Below the pieces are notes generated by a model, which saw only the letters and a program-made list of their open reading frames with translations, did no database searches and was not told the DNA's origin. Made by a program: the position numbers and the translations under genes. A stretch of 40,639 nucleotides of DNA from an uncultured Bacteroidota bacterium (GTDB lineage: Bacteria > Bacteroidota > Bacteroidia > Chitinophagales > Chitinophagaceae), in assembly GCA_903906365.1 (NCBI GenBank), contig CAIVKC010000011.1, forward strand, positions 1 through 40,639, in the 5' to 3' direction. Positions 7,423 to 16,646 of the stretch are shown piece after piece (within the stretch, counting starts at the first letter, position 1; each line of letters starts with the position of its first letter).

Positions 7423-10400
7423 TTATCTTTTTGTCAGTGTAGCGTCGGAATTAATAATGGTGCTTGCCACCACGGCATTGGCAGCCACCAGCAGGGAATC
7501 GCTGTGGCTGTCCGCCCTAAACTGGCCGGTGGTGAGCCATCCCCTGGCCTTGGCCGGGGTGGCCTTAAATTTATTCCATTCCATGTCCCTGAGTCCAATG
7601 AGCAGCTCCAGCTCTTTGTCCGAAGGACTGCGGCCCGTCAGCCTGCGGTAACAATCCCTGATCGCCTCCCTGGCATCGGCGGTCCTGGCCATCTGGCAGC
7701 CCAGGGCGCGGGACGCTTCCACAAAAGTCGGATCATTGAGGGTGACCAGGGCCTGCAGGGGGGTATTGGTCTTTTGCCGCCTGGCCAGGCAATAACTGCG
7801 GGACCCCGCATCAAAGGTGGCCAGGGTGGGATTGGGCACGGACCTTTTGATGAGTATATACAGACTGCGGCGGTACAGGGCCTCCCCCGAATCCGCCTTG
7901 TAGCTGGCGTTGTTGATCTCCCAGAGGCCATCGGGCTGATAGGGCTTAAAGCTTTTGCCTCCGATCGCCTCATTGAGCAGGCCGCTGGCCAGCAGCGCGT
8001 TGTCGCGTATCATTTCGGCGGTCAGGCGTCCGGAGGGGCCATGGGAGAGCAGCCTGTTTTCCGGGTCCCTTTCCCGGGCCTGCTGGCTGGCACGGGAATC
8101 CTGGCGATAGGTGGCGGACATCACGATGAGCTTATTGAGCTGCTTGATATTCCAGCCGCTTTGCCGGAAGGTAACGGCCAGCCAGTCCAGCAGCTCCGGA
8201 TGGCTGGGCATCTCTCCCTGGTTGCCAAAATCCTCGGTGGTCTTGACCAGTCCCTGTCCGAAGAAATTCTGCCAAAGGCGGTTGACGGCCACCCGGGAGG
8301 TCAGCGGATTGTTGTCCAGGGTGAGCCAGTGGGCCAGTCCATACCTGTTTTTGGGAAGGCTGTCCGGGAAGGGCAGTACGGCAGGGGGCGTGCCCATGAA
8401 GACCTGCTCGCCTGGGGCGTCATAATTACCACGCAGCAGGATATGCGCTTTTTTGGGAACGGGCATTTCCTGCATCACCATGAGTTCCTCTATATTTTCG
8501 GTGGAATCAGCCAGGGTTTGCCGGAGCTGTGCCAACTGCTTTTCAGATTCCCTTATCTCCGGGCTGAGGGCTGACAAATAGTATTGCCTTAAGATATCCA
8601 GTTCTTCGGTGCTGAGCTTGTCCCTGGGTGTAAGAGCAAGGGATGACCAGCTGGCATTTCGGCTGAGTACCCTGACCTCAAAGGGAGTAAGTGCCCTGCC
8701 ATAGACAAGCACCTCTTCTAGCTTTCCCCCTTTCATACCCAGCCCCCGGTACCAGGCGCCTACCTGCAGGGCAGGTTGCTTGTCCACCCCCGCGAACAGG
8801 ATGTCTTTGGTGAGCTGGTCCATGGTTGTTTCCATACTCATTTCCCTTCCGTCCAAAAATAAACGGAAGCCTGCCGCCCTGGCCGACCCGTCATAGGTTG
8901 CCGTAAGTTGTATCCAACGGTCACGGGGTATACCGGGGGCACTGATCCGGGTGATGGCGTTGGAAGGGCCGGTATGGGCCATATTCAGTTCCAGCCGGTC
9001 ATTTCTGAGATAGAGCTGGTAGCCCCGGAAATTATAGAGTCTTTCTGCATCCGACTTATGGAAGATGACGCCTTCCTTCAGGGAGGCCGGGATATATACC
9101 CGCACTGAAATACTGAAGGGATCGGATTTGCGGAATACCCCCACCGGGCTGAGGTCAAGCCATACGTCCCCGTTGAGGGAGAGTGCCCGGCCCTGTTCCC
9201 CTTTTTCAAATACGAGGGCCTCTTTGATTTCCCCGATTTCCCTTTTCATCCTGGCTGTCTGCCTGGGAGCCACTTCGTTTTGCAAAGACCCCTTTTCCAG
9301 GTTATAGCGGGCAAGCAGCCCGCTGCGCGGAATGTTTTCGGTGACAAGCGTTTTGTAGCTGCCCGAGGAAAGCCATTTTTGAAACCCCGGTTCAGAGGCA
9401 GCGGCGGATTGAACCTTTTTTTGTTCCTGCGCTGCAATGGCCGCCTTAAAATAAGCCATCAGTTTTTCCTTCTGGGGTGTGGGGAGCATCAGGGTCGGGG
9501 TCGGCGTGGCGTCATCCCAGGAAATCTGACCCGCCTCCTTTACATTATTGAAGAAACTGAACAGCTCGTAATAATTCTTTTGGGAAACGGGATCATATTT
9601 ATGGTCATGACAACGGGCACAGCCCAGGGAAAGACCCAAAAACGCGTTTCCAAAGGTATTGGTCCTGTCGATGACATACTCCGTCTGGAACTCCTCTTCA
9701 ATGACACCGCCTTCCATATTCTGGGGATGGTTTCGGTTGAAGGCGGTGGCAATGATCATCTCGCGCGAAGGATGGGGCATGAGATCACCGGCCAGCTGCC
9801 ACTGCACGAACTGGTCATAGGGAAGATTTTGGTTGAAGGCGCCTATGACCCAGTCCCGGTAGGGAGACATGTCACGCAGCCGGTCCACGGTATAGCCGTG
9901 GGAGTCCGCAAAGCGGGCCAGGTCCAGCCAGTCGACGGCCATCTTTTCGCCGTAGTGGGCAGAGGCAAGCAGACGGTCCACCTGCTTTTCATAAGCCCGG
10001 GGGGAGGAATCCTTGAGGAAATCATCCATCTCCTGCATGGTCGGCGGAAGACCGGTCAGATCAAGGGACAGTCTGCGCAGCAGCAGGTCCCTGGGGGCCT
10101 CCGGCTCCGGCGTCATCTTCTCTGTTTCCAGGCGCTGCTGTATAAAGCTGTCAATGGCATTGTAGGCGGTCCATTGCGGATGGTCGGGGACTGGCACTTC
10201 GGGAAGGCGGGGGGCGACAAAGGCCCAGTGCGGTTTGTATTCAGCGCCCTGCTCCATCCATTTTACCAGGATGGCCTTCTCCCTGGCCGATAAGCTTTGA
10301 TGGGACCCGGGCGTGGGCATGACATATCGCGGGTCGGCAGAGAGGATTCGGTGGTAGAGCTCACTGCTTTCGGGGTCGCCCCGTACGATGGCATATTTTC

Positions 10401-10650
10401 CCGGACTTTCCGGGAGTTCCTCAAAGGCCGAAGATGCCTGGTCCAGGCGGAGGCCGGCCTTTTGCTTGGCCTTGTCCGGACCATGGCAGGAAAAACATTT
10501 ATCGGAAAGCACCGGTTTTACATGCTGGTTGTAGTCTATCCGGTCGGGAAGTTCCCGGTAGGCTGCAGCCACATCGGGGGGCAGGCCGACCGAACAGGAA
10601 CAAAGCCAGCAGCACAGGCCAATCAAGCAAAACCAAACAATACGAACCAT
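7423..10650 (-). CDS. Planctomycete-type cytochrome c lipoprotein: PSCyt1 - DUF1549 - LamG - DUF1553
   Basis: 1075 residues. A lipoprotein signal has a lipobox-like LCSC with Cys19 as the likely lipidated residue. Domains in order: PSCyt1 with heme motif CFSCH (52-56) and 'YVMPTPG' downstream, where Met111 may be the axial ligand; DUF1549/PSCyt2 (about 165-372) with a second Cxx[13 protein letters not shown] (344 on); a concanavalin A-like LamG sandwich (about 445-665); and DUF1553/PSD1 (about 765-1025), including '[20 protein letters not shown]'. This is the standard arrangement for the family; the LamG insert suggests glycan binding. Cellular place: periplasm or outer surface as a lipoprotein. 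Substrate and reaction are unknown for the family. It lies second in the operon, 15 bases after the GH43-like gene and 4 bases before the DUF1501 gene, which supports one enzyme system. Confidence 0.9.
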   Translation of the reverse strand: MVRIVWFCLIGLCCWLCSCSVGLPPDVAAAYRELPDRIDYNQHVKPVLSDKCFSCHGPDKAKQKAGLRLDQASSAFEELPESPGKYAIVRGDPESSELYHRILSADPRYVMPTPGSHQSLSAREKAILVKWMEQGAEYKPHWAFVAPRLPEVPVPDHPQWTAYNAIDSFIQQRLETEKMTPEPEAPRDLLLRRLSLDLTGLPPTMQEMDDFLKDSSPRAYEKQVDRLLASAHYGEKMAVDWLDLARFADSHGYTVDRLRDMSPYRDWVIGAFNQNLPYDQFVQWQLAGDLMPHPSREMIIATAFNRNHPQNMEGGVIEEEFQTEYVIDRTNTFGNAFLGLSLGCARCHDHKYDPVSQKNYYELFSFFNNVKEAGQISWDDATPTPTLMLPTPQKEKLMAYFKAAIAAQEQKKVQSAAASEPGFQKWLSSGSYKTLVTENIPRSGLLARYNLEKGSLQNEVAPRQTARMKREIGEIKEALVFEKGEQGRALSLNGDVWLDLSPVGVFRKSDPFSISVRVYIPASLKEGVIFHKSDAERLYNFRGYQLYLRNDRLELNMAHTGPSNAITRISAPGIPRDRWIQLTATYDGSARAAGFRLFLDGREMSMETTMDQLTKDILFAGVDKQPALQVGAWYRGLGMKGGKLEEVLVYGRALTPFEVRVLSRNASWSSLALTPRDKLSTEELDILRQYYLSALSPEIRESEKQLAQLRQTLADSTENIEELMVMQEMPVPKKAHILLRGNYDAPGEQVFMGTPPAVLPFPDSLPKNRYGLAHWLTLDNNPLTSRVAVNRLWQNFFGQGLVKTTEDFGNQGEMPSHPELLDWLAVTFRQSGWNIKQLNKLIVMSATYRQDSRASQQARERDPENRLLSHGPSGRLTAEMIRDNALLASGLLNEAIGGKSFKPYQPDGLWEINNASYKADSGEALYRRSLYILIKRSVPNPTLATFDAGSRSYCLARRQKTNTPLQALVTLNDPTFVEASRALGCQMARTADAREAIRDCYRRLTGRSPSDKELELLIGLRDMEWNKFKATPAKARGWLTTGQFRADSHSDSLLVAANAVVASTIINSDATLTKR

Positions 10651-10665
10651 GGTGTAAGGTGATAT

Positions 10666-11727
10666 TTATTTATAAGAATGGCGGCCATCAGATGGCAGCC
10701 TGAGATGAACATGTTCCCTGTTGCAAAACAAAGTGCCTTCCCTCCATTCCAGCGTGGCCACCTGAATGGAGGACCTCCGCAGGTCAAAAGGTATGATTCC
10801 GTTTTCACCGGCCGGCGATTCCAGGTGGTTTTTTCTTCCCGGATGGGTAAAATAAAAAACATAAACCCCGCTGTCGGTCACCAGCACATCACCGTGCGCC
10901 CCGCTGGGCCCGTCTTCGGTTCTTGCCGATGGCTTATCCAGGATCAGTCCCTGTTTATCCCAATGAGTGGCATCCGAAGACCGGTATATGCGCATGCCCG
11001 CCCATTCATCGGTCAGCATCCAGAAATATCCCCGGTAACCGAATATTTTTGGCCCCTCCTGCCTGCTCCCGCTTATGGCTGGTACCGGAAACAATTTCCA
11101 GTGAAACAGGTCCCTGCTTTCTGCCATCCGGATGGCATCCTGGCTGGCTTCATCTTTGTACCACATACGCCAGGTGCCACCAGGCATCCTGCACAGGGAG
11201 GCATCTATGACCCTTTCGCTGGAGAGCTTGAGGTAGCCCTGGAAAGTCCAGTCCCAACCGTTGCGGCTGGTGTAATGCGACATCTTTTTGACTCCGCCCC
11301 AGTGTATGTACACGCCTTCAATCACCACCACGAACATATGATACTGCCCGTCCTGGTATACAATGTCAGGTGCCCAGAAAGTATGCGCCCCCCGGGGGGC
11401 AGGCAGCTGCAGCGTTCCCCGGTAAACCCATTGCTTCCCCTGGTCCGCGGCAGCGGCAATGCCTATGGAAGTTCCATAACAGTACGCTACATCGGCGGCT
11501 TCCAGGTTGGCCCGCCGCTGGGTATAGAGCATCCACCAGCAATGCTCGGACCGGTTCCAGAAGACAACCGGATCGGCAGCCCCGTCGGTTACCGGGTCCC
11601 GGTACAGGGGGGCGGGGGCCTCTTCCGTCTGGGCAGAAGCCCCGGCGCAAATCAGCAACAGCATGGCCAGGGCCCCCGCCAGAGGGGCCCGAAAAAAGAA
11701 GGCATATCGCTTGCAAACAATTGGCAT
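10666..11727 (-). CDS. Exported GH43-like five-bladed beta-propeller glycoside hydrolase
   Basis: 353 residues with a Sec signal peptide ('PLAGALAMLLLICAGASAQ'). The mature part is a five-bladed propeller of the GH43/GH117-like clan: 'GAADPVVFWNRSEHCWWMLY' carries the usual first-blade Asp, 'HTFWAPDIVYQDGQYHMFVV' the second-blade WAPD motif, then 'RVIDASLCRMPGGTWRMWYK' and a Glu-containing segment 'SRQEGPKIFGYRGYFWML'. Together these supply the Asp/Asp/Glu expected of a catalytic funnel. Exact family and substrate (arabinose-, xylose- or galactose-containing glycans) cannot be told by eye. It is the first gene of the five-gene operon running to 3341, linking glycan cleavage to the cytochrome-type proteins downstream. 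Confidence 0.75.
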   Translation of the reverse strand: MPIVCKRYAFFFRAPLAGALAMLLLICAGASAQTEEAPAPLYRDPVTDGAADPVVFWNRSEHCWWMLYTQRRANLEAADVAYCYGTSIGIAAAADQGKQWVYRGTLQLPAPRGAHTFWAPDIVYQDGQYHMFVVVIEGVYIHWGGVKKMSHYTSRNGWDWTFQGYLKLSSERVIDASLCRMPGGTWRMWYKDEASQDAIRMAESRDLFHWKLFPVPAISGSRQEGPKIFGYRGYFWMLTDEWAGMRIYRSSDATHWDKQGLILDKPSARTEDGPSGAHGDVLVTDSGVYVFYFTHPGRKNHLESPAGENGIIPFDLRRSSIQVATLEWREGTLFCNREHVHLRLPSDGRHSYK

Positions 11728-11919
11728 GTATGGGCAGGTCTCCCGGCGGCTTCAGGCCCGGCGTCTCCATGACAAAGGGCAGGCCGGAGACCTATGAATA
11801 AAAATACTGAATTATGCCCAGAGCACCTTATTTTATAGCGTCATGCGGAGCCTTTTTACATTGACTGTTGCAGCTTAATATATAAGGATTTTCTTTATCG
11901 CAAAGCTGGTAATTAGTAC

Positions 11920-11927
11920 TATTTTTG
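11920..11927 (+). promoter_or_regulatory. Bacteroidota-type promoter for the broken membrane-protein gene
   Basis: TATTTTTG is a perfect TAnnTTTG box. A TTTA at 11894-11897, 22 bases upstream, may be the -33 element. Transcription would begin near 11934, about 95 bases before the ATG at 12028. The rest of 11728-11919 between the divergent genes shows nothing else clear. Confidence 0.45.
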
Positions 11928-12027
11928 GACCACCAGGCTTACTGGCGGTTCCTGTTTTTGTGGAAGGGAAGGGCAAATTGGTATGGCCCGGGCAGGACCG
12001 GTCTGAAAAAATCCCTGTCAATCATTT

Positions 12028-12785
12028 ATGGAAGTACACCATCACCCCAAGCTGCCCCACAGGGAAAAAGGTGGAAGGAATACCTGCTTGAATTTATCAT
12101 GATCTTTCTGGCCGTGACCATGGGATTTTTCGCAGAACAGATCAGGGAACGTCATATGGAAAAAGAGCGGCTGCAAAATTATTTTGGGTCCATGGTTTTG
12201 GACATCGAAAGCAACCGGATGGCCCTGGATTCGGCCATCCGCCTGAACACAAATATGATCAGGGACTATGACGCCATGGCCAGGTCTTTTCTCACCGGAG
12301 GCCCTAGCTTTGACCGGGCCGCCTTTGCCAGGCAAATGGGTTCCATCTGGTGCAGGTGATTTACCAACCGCAACGAAACCTTCGAACAGATGAAATCATC
12401 GGGTTCCCTTCGGTATATTGATGACTTTACCCTGCTCAAAAACCTCATGGAGTACGTGCGGGCGACCAACTTTGCCCAAAACCGAACAGACCAGTTTGAT
12501 AAAAAATACTACACTGATTATTTTTTGCCCACCATCTACCGCAACTATGACCTGCCCTGCAAGTTCTTCCTGGACTCGGCCTATACCAACCACCCGGCAT
12601 TCATGAAGACACTCCAAAATCACCGGGACATCCTCAGCGGAATACAGGCTGACCAGGTCCGTCAGGAAGTGGGCGGTGCCCTGATGCTGAGACTGGAAAG
12701 ACTCCGGGCTTCCCTGACCGCCTACAGGCTGGCTATAGCAAACTGCATCCGTCTCAAAGAGCTTCTTGACCAATATCTTCAGTGA
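12028..12785 (+). pseudogene. 'MEVHHHP' DUF6090-like membrane protein, broken by a frameshift and an in-frame TGA
   Basis: The ATG at 12028 opens with 'MEVHHHPKLPHREK', the characteristic start of a Bacteroidota membrane-protein family. After the A-run at 12065-12069 the sense reading moves to another frame: 'RWKEYLLEFIMIFLAVTMGF' (membrane helix), then 'FAEQIRERHMEKERL'. One extra A (six instead of five) would join the two perfectly. In this second frame a TGA at 12357-12359 interrupts the gene, but the frame continues with family-like sequence ('TNRNETFEQMKSSGSLRYID') to a TGA at 12783-12785. Intact length would be about 252 residues: one N-terminal helix and a long alpha-helical extracytoplasmic part. 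Function unknown. Two lesions favour a real pseudogene, though the homopolymer change alone could be a sequencing error. The 3' end overlaps the convergent MFS gene by 32 bases. Confidence 0.8.
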
Positions 12786-14067
12786 ACCCCTTTACCGGCA
12801 TGTTTTGTTTTGGGGTGCCTGCTGCGGAGGGGGACATGACCATAGCCCCTGCTGCCAGCAGCAGGGAAACAGCCATCAACAGGTAGGAGGCCCCGAAGCC
12901 GCCGGTCCTTCCGTGCAGGTAGCCCACCAGGTAGGAACCGGTAAAGGAACCCAGTGCCCCCAGGCTGTTTACCAGGGCAATGGCCCCTCCGGTCACATTG
13001 GACGGCAGTAGCTCGGTGATGATGGCAAAAAAGGGCCCGTAAGGCGCATACATGGCCATGCCTGCCAGGGAGAGCAGCCCGAAGGACAACCAGAAATGAC
13101 CTTCCCCCATCAGATAGGAGCCATAAAATGCGCAGGCGGCCACCAGCAGGCAGGGCCAAATGAACACCTTTCGCCTAAGGGTCCTGTCAGAAAAATAGGA
13201 GGCAGCCAGCATCGCGGCTGCTGCAAGCAGATAGGGAATGGAGGATAGCCAGCCTGTTTGAATCAGGGTGATCCGCGGCGCCGCGCGGATGATACTGGGC
13301 AGCCACATCACTAACCCGTATACCCCGAAATTCCACAGGAAATAAATCCCGCAAAGCAATAATACACGGGCAGACCGGAAAGCCTCCGCATAGCTGCTGA
13401 CAGGCTGGATATGGGCCTGTTCAGCCTGCAGGGTCTCCAGTAGCCCGGCCCTTTCTGCCTCCGGCAGCCACCGGGCATCCACAGGCCTGTCCAGCGCCCC
13501 AAACCACCAGACCACCGCCCAGACCAGGGCGGGAAGTCCTTCCCAGATAAACATCCATCTCCAGCCGGCGGCATGTAACAGGTATCCGGAGAGAATGGAC
13601 ATCCACAGGATGGTCACCGGGTTACCCAGGATCAGGAAGGTATTGGCGCGCGAGCGCTCCGCCCGGGTAAACCAGCGGCTGAGCAGGATGAGCAGGGCGG
13701 GCATGACCGCACTTTCCACCACCCCCAAAAGGAAGCGGATGACAAGCAGGGCCGCCGTATTGGATACCACGCCGGTGACAGCGGCCAGGCAGCCCCAGCA
13801 CAAAAGAGACCAGAAAACCAGTTTACGGGCGCTTCGCCCGGCCGCATAGCGGGCGCCGGGTATCTGGAACAGGAAATACCCCAGGAAAAAAAGGGAGCCC
13901 GCCAGGGAGGAAACGGCCGGGGTTATATGCAGGTCCCTGGCCATATCCCCGGCTGCGGCAAAGCCAAAATTGGCCCGGTCCAGGTAGGCCAGGCTATAGG
14001 TTATAAATACCATGGGCACCAGCCTGTACCAGCGGGTGGACAGGGCCCCGGTCTTTGTTACATGCAT
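12754..14067 (-). CDS. MFS transporter, anion:cation symporter (ACS) family
   Basis: 437 residues with about 12 hydrophobic helices and a central loop after helix 6 ('FGALDRPVDARWLPEAERAG'). Helix 1 contains 'YLDRANFGFAA', the signature of ACS-family carriers for hexuronates, galactonate, glucarate and related carboxylates. Expected role: proton-coupled uptake of a sugar acid or its product across the inner membrane. It is the last gene of the unit with the enolase-superfamily enzyme (54 bases upstream) and RraA-like protein, which fits uptake of an acid made in the periplasm; this link is inference. The specific substrate is not readable from sequence. The end overlaps the plus-strand pseudogene. 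Confidence 0.88.
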   Translation of the reverse strand: MHVTKTGALSTRWYRLVPMVFITYSLAYLDRANFGFAAAGDMARDLHITPAVSSLAGSLFFLGYFLFQIPGARYAAGRSARKLVFWSLLCWGCLAAVTGVVSNTAALLVIRFLLGVVESAVMPALLILLSRWFTRAERSRANTFLILGNPVTILWMSILSGYLLHAAGWRWMFIWEGLPALVWAVVWWFGALDRPVDARWLPEAERAGLLETLQAEQAHIQPVSSYAEAFRSARVLLLCGIYFLWNFGVYGLVMWLPSIIRAAPRITLIQTGWLSSIPYLLAAAAMLAASYFSDRTLRRKVFIWPCLLVAACAFYGSYLMGEGHFWLSFGLLSLAGMAMYAPYGPFFAIITELLPSNVTGGAIALVNSLGALGSFTGSYLVGYLHGRTGGFGASYLLMAVSLLLAAGAMVMSPSAAGTPKQNMPVKGFTEDIGQEAL

Positions 14068-14121
14068 CGGCAGGGTTTAAAGAGTGAACTGCCCGGCTGA
14101 ATCCTTGCCGCCCGCAGCCGC

Positions 14122-15603
14122 TCAGCTCCAGAGCCGGTCATGGGCCCTCAGGTCATTCCATTCGGGGGTGGGCGCAAAATAGGATTTGTCGGAAGGCAGC
14201 AGGTGCTTTTTGATTTCCTCCTCCACCAGTTCAATGCCCAGTCCCGGTGCCGAGAGGGGAACGGTGGCGAAACCCTTTTCAAAGAGTTTACGCCCGTCGG
14301 TGGTCTTTACCAGGCTATCCCACCAGGGATTGTCCAGGGAGTGGTGTTCCAGGGCCATGAAATTCTGGGTGGCCGCCGCACAGTGGACGCTGGCCATGAA
14401 AGAAACCGGGCTTCCGGCAAAATGCATGGCCATGGCCACCCCGTGTTCTTCGGCGTAATCCCCGATCCGCTTGGTTTCCAGCAAGCCGCCCGCAGTAGCC
14501 AGGTCAGGATGTATGATATCAACGGCATGGGCATCGATGAGGGGCTTGAACCCGCTTAGCAGGTAAATATCCTCCCCTGTTAATACAGGCGTATCCAGGG
14601 CGTCGGAAATGGTTTTCCACTGGTCCGTATATTGCCAGGGCACCATGTCCTCCAGCCAGGCCAGCCGGTAGGGTTCCACCTTCTTTCCGAAACGGATGGC
14701 ATTGTTCAGATCAAAATGCCCGAAATGGTCTGAGGATAGCGGAATTTCATAGCCTACCACACTGCGTACTTCGGAAATGATTTTCGCCATTTCATCCAGG
14801 CCCTTTTCGGTGATCTGGATACCCGTAAAGGGATGGCGGGTATTGGCATAATCCATATAGCCCCCTTCCCACTGTCCCAGGTTGCTTCCCCAAAACCCAG
14901 TATTATTGAGGGCCCCGGGAATGCCTTTTACCTCCCCGATCGATATGTCCATTTTGAGCCAGGTCATTCCCTGCACTTCCAGCCGGTGTTTTATTTTCGC
15001 TTTGAATTCATCCAGGGTGGGCGCTTCCGGAGTGTCCGCATAGAGCCTGACGGTATCACGGTAACGGCCACCCAGCAATTGCCAGGCAGGCACGTTATAG
15101 GCCTTGCCCACCAGGTCCCAGAGGGCCATTTCAACGGCGCAGACACCCCCGCCCTGGCGGGCTGGTCCCCCGAACTGCCGGATGGTCTTAAACAGCATTT
15201 CCACATTGCAGGGGTTGGCTCCAAGCAGCCTGCTTTTGAGCATCAGGGCGTACCTTTCATCGGCGCCGTCCCTGACCTCCCCCAGCCCGAAGATACCCTG
15301 GTTGGTGTCGATGCGGATCAGGGGGGTGCGTCCCACATTTTGCAGGATGCAATAACGCATGTCGGTAATTTTGAGCGCGGAGGGCCCTGAAAACCTCCTT
15401 ACCCGCTGGGTGCTGCGGGCTACCAGTTCTTCCAGGGGGGAAAATACGGTAGCCGCTCCCAGGGCAATGCCGCCGAGGGTGGACTTTTTCAGAAAATCCC
15501 TGCGGCTGTTTTCGGAACCGGCTGCCGGACCCTGGTCATCGGGCTGATGGGACGCCGGGTCTCTGAGTCCGATTTTATGCATGAAATGTGCGGAAGGTGT
15601 CAT
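14122..15603 (-). CDS. Tat-exported enolase-superfamily enzyme (mandelate racemase/sugar-acid dehydratase type)
   Basis: 493 residues from the ATG at 15603; an in-frame ATG 19 codons earlier is possible. A twin-arginine signal ('NSRRDFLKKSTLGGIALGAA') lies about 30 residues in, which is unusual because most family members are cytoplasmic. The N-terminal capping domain is followed by a TIM barrel with a Lys on strand 2 ('WLKMDIS', about K217). Magnesium ligands are Asp292 ('SSDHFGHFD'), Glu318 ('WLEDMV') and Glu344 ('GEDIYL'), with a strand-7 base His394 ('MHFAGSP'). The set fits acid-sugar dehydratases or racemases of the mandelate racemase group. An insertion after strand 2 ('GFWGSNLGQWEGGYMDY' region) may shape specificity. 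Likely reaction: dehydration of an aldonic or uronic acid; substrate unknown. Downstream of the RraA-like gene and upstream of the ACS transporter. Confidence 0.85.
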   Translation of the reverse strand: MTPSAHFMHKIGLRDPASHQPDDQGPAAGSENSRRDFLKKSTLGGIALGAATVFSPLEELVARSTQRVRRFSGPSALKITDMRYCILQNVGRTPLIRIDTNQGIFGLGEVRDGADERYALMLKSRLLGANPCNVEMLFKTIRQFGGPARQGGGVCAVEMALWDLVGKAYNVPAWQLLGGRYRDTVRLYADTPEAPTLDEFKAKIKHRLEVQGMTWLKMDISIGEVKGIPGALNNTGFWGSNLGQWEGGYMDYANTRHPFTGIQITEKGLDEMAKIISEVRSVVGYEIPLSSDHFGHFDLNNAIRFGKKVEPYRLAWLEDMVPWQYTDQWKTISDALDTPVLTGEDIYLLSGFKPLIDAHAVDIIHPDLATAGGLLETKRIGDYAEEHGVAMAMHFAGSPVSFMASVHCAAATQNFMALEHHSLDNPWWDSLVKTTDGRKLFEKGFATVPLSAPGLGIELVEEEIKKHLLPSDKSYFAPTPEWNDLRAHDRLWS

Positions 15604-15663
15604 GGGAAAAATTTTAGTGTTCGGTGATTGACTATTGGCTCTCTTTGTAAAACCCTTCACTGC

Positions 15664-16587
15664 CTACCAGGTTCTTTCTTTCATATAATCATCGAGTTCC
15701 TTGCGGGTCATGGGCAGGTCCTTTCGGGTATCGAGCCATTGGAGGAAATCCTTTTTTATGTCATCGCTCCATTGCTGGTCGATCTGACCGGGGGTGTATT
15801 TTCCTTCCCGTAAACGCTGGTGCCCGAAATCATCGCGCAGCTGGATGAATTCCGAATTCTGAACCAGGTCCTCCACGTACTGGGCCGGGATGAAAACCAC
15901 GCCGCCCTTCTTGGCCAGGATGACATCGCCTGGAAGGACGGTAGCCCGGCCTATGCGGATGGGGATATTGATGCCCGCTAGCATCATCTGCTGGATATAG
16001 GAAGGATCATACCCCTTTATCCATCCGTTGAAACCCTTTATTTCCTCCAGCCCTTCTATGTCGCGGACGGAACCATAGAAAATCACCCCCCGGTGGGATT
16101 TGGCAAAAATGGCATTGCCCAGGTTATCCCCGATCAGGGTGCCGTCCACCACTTTGGCGTAACTGTCAGCCACATAGATATCCCCCTCCTTTAATACATC
16201 GATGGGCCAGGAATTGGTGGCCCCTATGCGGCCTTCTGCCTTACCCCTGGTTTTGATAAGCTGGTCGTAATCGGGCCGCAGCGGCATGTACTGGGCAGTG
16301 ACGGCGCGGCCCACCATCACCGAATCGGGCCGTATGGTCATCCAGTCACCTTCAAACTGGTTTTGGTATCCTTTGTTTCGCAGGTAGCCCCAGGCCTCCT
16401 CCAGGGAGACATTCTTGAGACGCTCCAGTATCCGGTCTGGTGTTCTGGGACGTCCGTCCGCCGATCTTTCCCCTTTCCAGCCAGGGGTAATGGCCTTGAT
16501 CTGCTCGGGGCTTAAGGTCACTTCCTGGGCATGTAGCAGGTAAGAGGACCCTATCAGCAGGGCCAGGGACAATAGTGCTTTGTTCAT
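15664..16587 (-). CDS. Secreted RraA-like protein (aldolase/HMG-CHA aldolase fold)
   Basis: 307 residues from the ATG at 16587, chosen because it gives a clean Sec signal peptide ('MNKALLSLALLIGSSYLLHA'). The body has the RraA fold signature: 'DGTLIGDNLGNAIFAKSHRG' followed by 'VIFYGSVRDIEGL', the Arg-x-x-Asp region that in HMG/CHA aldolases holds pyruvate and the metal, and 'GDVILAKKGGVVFIPAQYVE'. RraA homologues act as class II pyruvate aldolases or as RNase E regulators; a secreted form excludes the RNase role and favours cleavage of a 2-keto acid. The enolase-superfamily enzyme next in the operon would make 2-keto-3-deoxy acids, a logical substrate. The C-terminal ~60 residues ('LDTRKDLPMTRKELDDYMKE') extend beyond bacterial RraA. 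Export of this fold is the odd point. Confidence 0.82.
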   Translation of the reverse strand: MNKALLSLALLIGSSYLLHAQEVTLSPEQIKAITPGWKGERSADGRPRTPDRILERLKNVSLEEAWGYLRNKGYQNQFEGDWMTIRPDSVMVGRAVTAQYMPLRPDYDQLIKTRGKAEGRIGATNSWPIDVLKEGDIYVADSYAKVVDGTLIGDNLGNAIFAKSHRGVIFYGSVRDIEGLEEIKGFNGWIKGYDPSYIQQMMLAGINIPIRIGRATVLPGDVILAKKGGVVFIPAQYVEDLVQNSEFIQLRDDFGHQRLREGKYTPGQIDQQWSDDIKKDFLQWLDTRKDLPMTRKELDDYMKERTW

Positions 16588-16646
16588 ATGGTTTATTTTT
16601 TGGGTCAGCCAATCGTTGATCGAATTTCCTGTCGGAGCCACCCCTT

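Noticed and set aside
7504-8574. Another long plus-strand frame opposite the same gene.
   Set aside because: Same reason: Gly/Pro/Gln-rich translation without family motifs, inside the DUF1553 domain.
9280-10293. Long open frame on the plus strand opposite the DUF1553 lipoprotein gene.
   Set aside because: It is a GC-rich antisense shadow with no recognisable protein, no promoter, and lies wholly inside a well-supported gene.
12357-12359. In-frame TGA in the membrane-protein gene read as selenocysteine or a recoded codon.
   Set aside because: The same gene has a second lesion (frameshift at 12065-12069), no SECIS-like stem-loop is apparent just after the TGA, and many genes here end properly at TGA.
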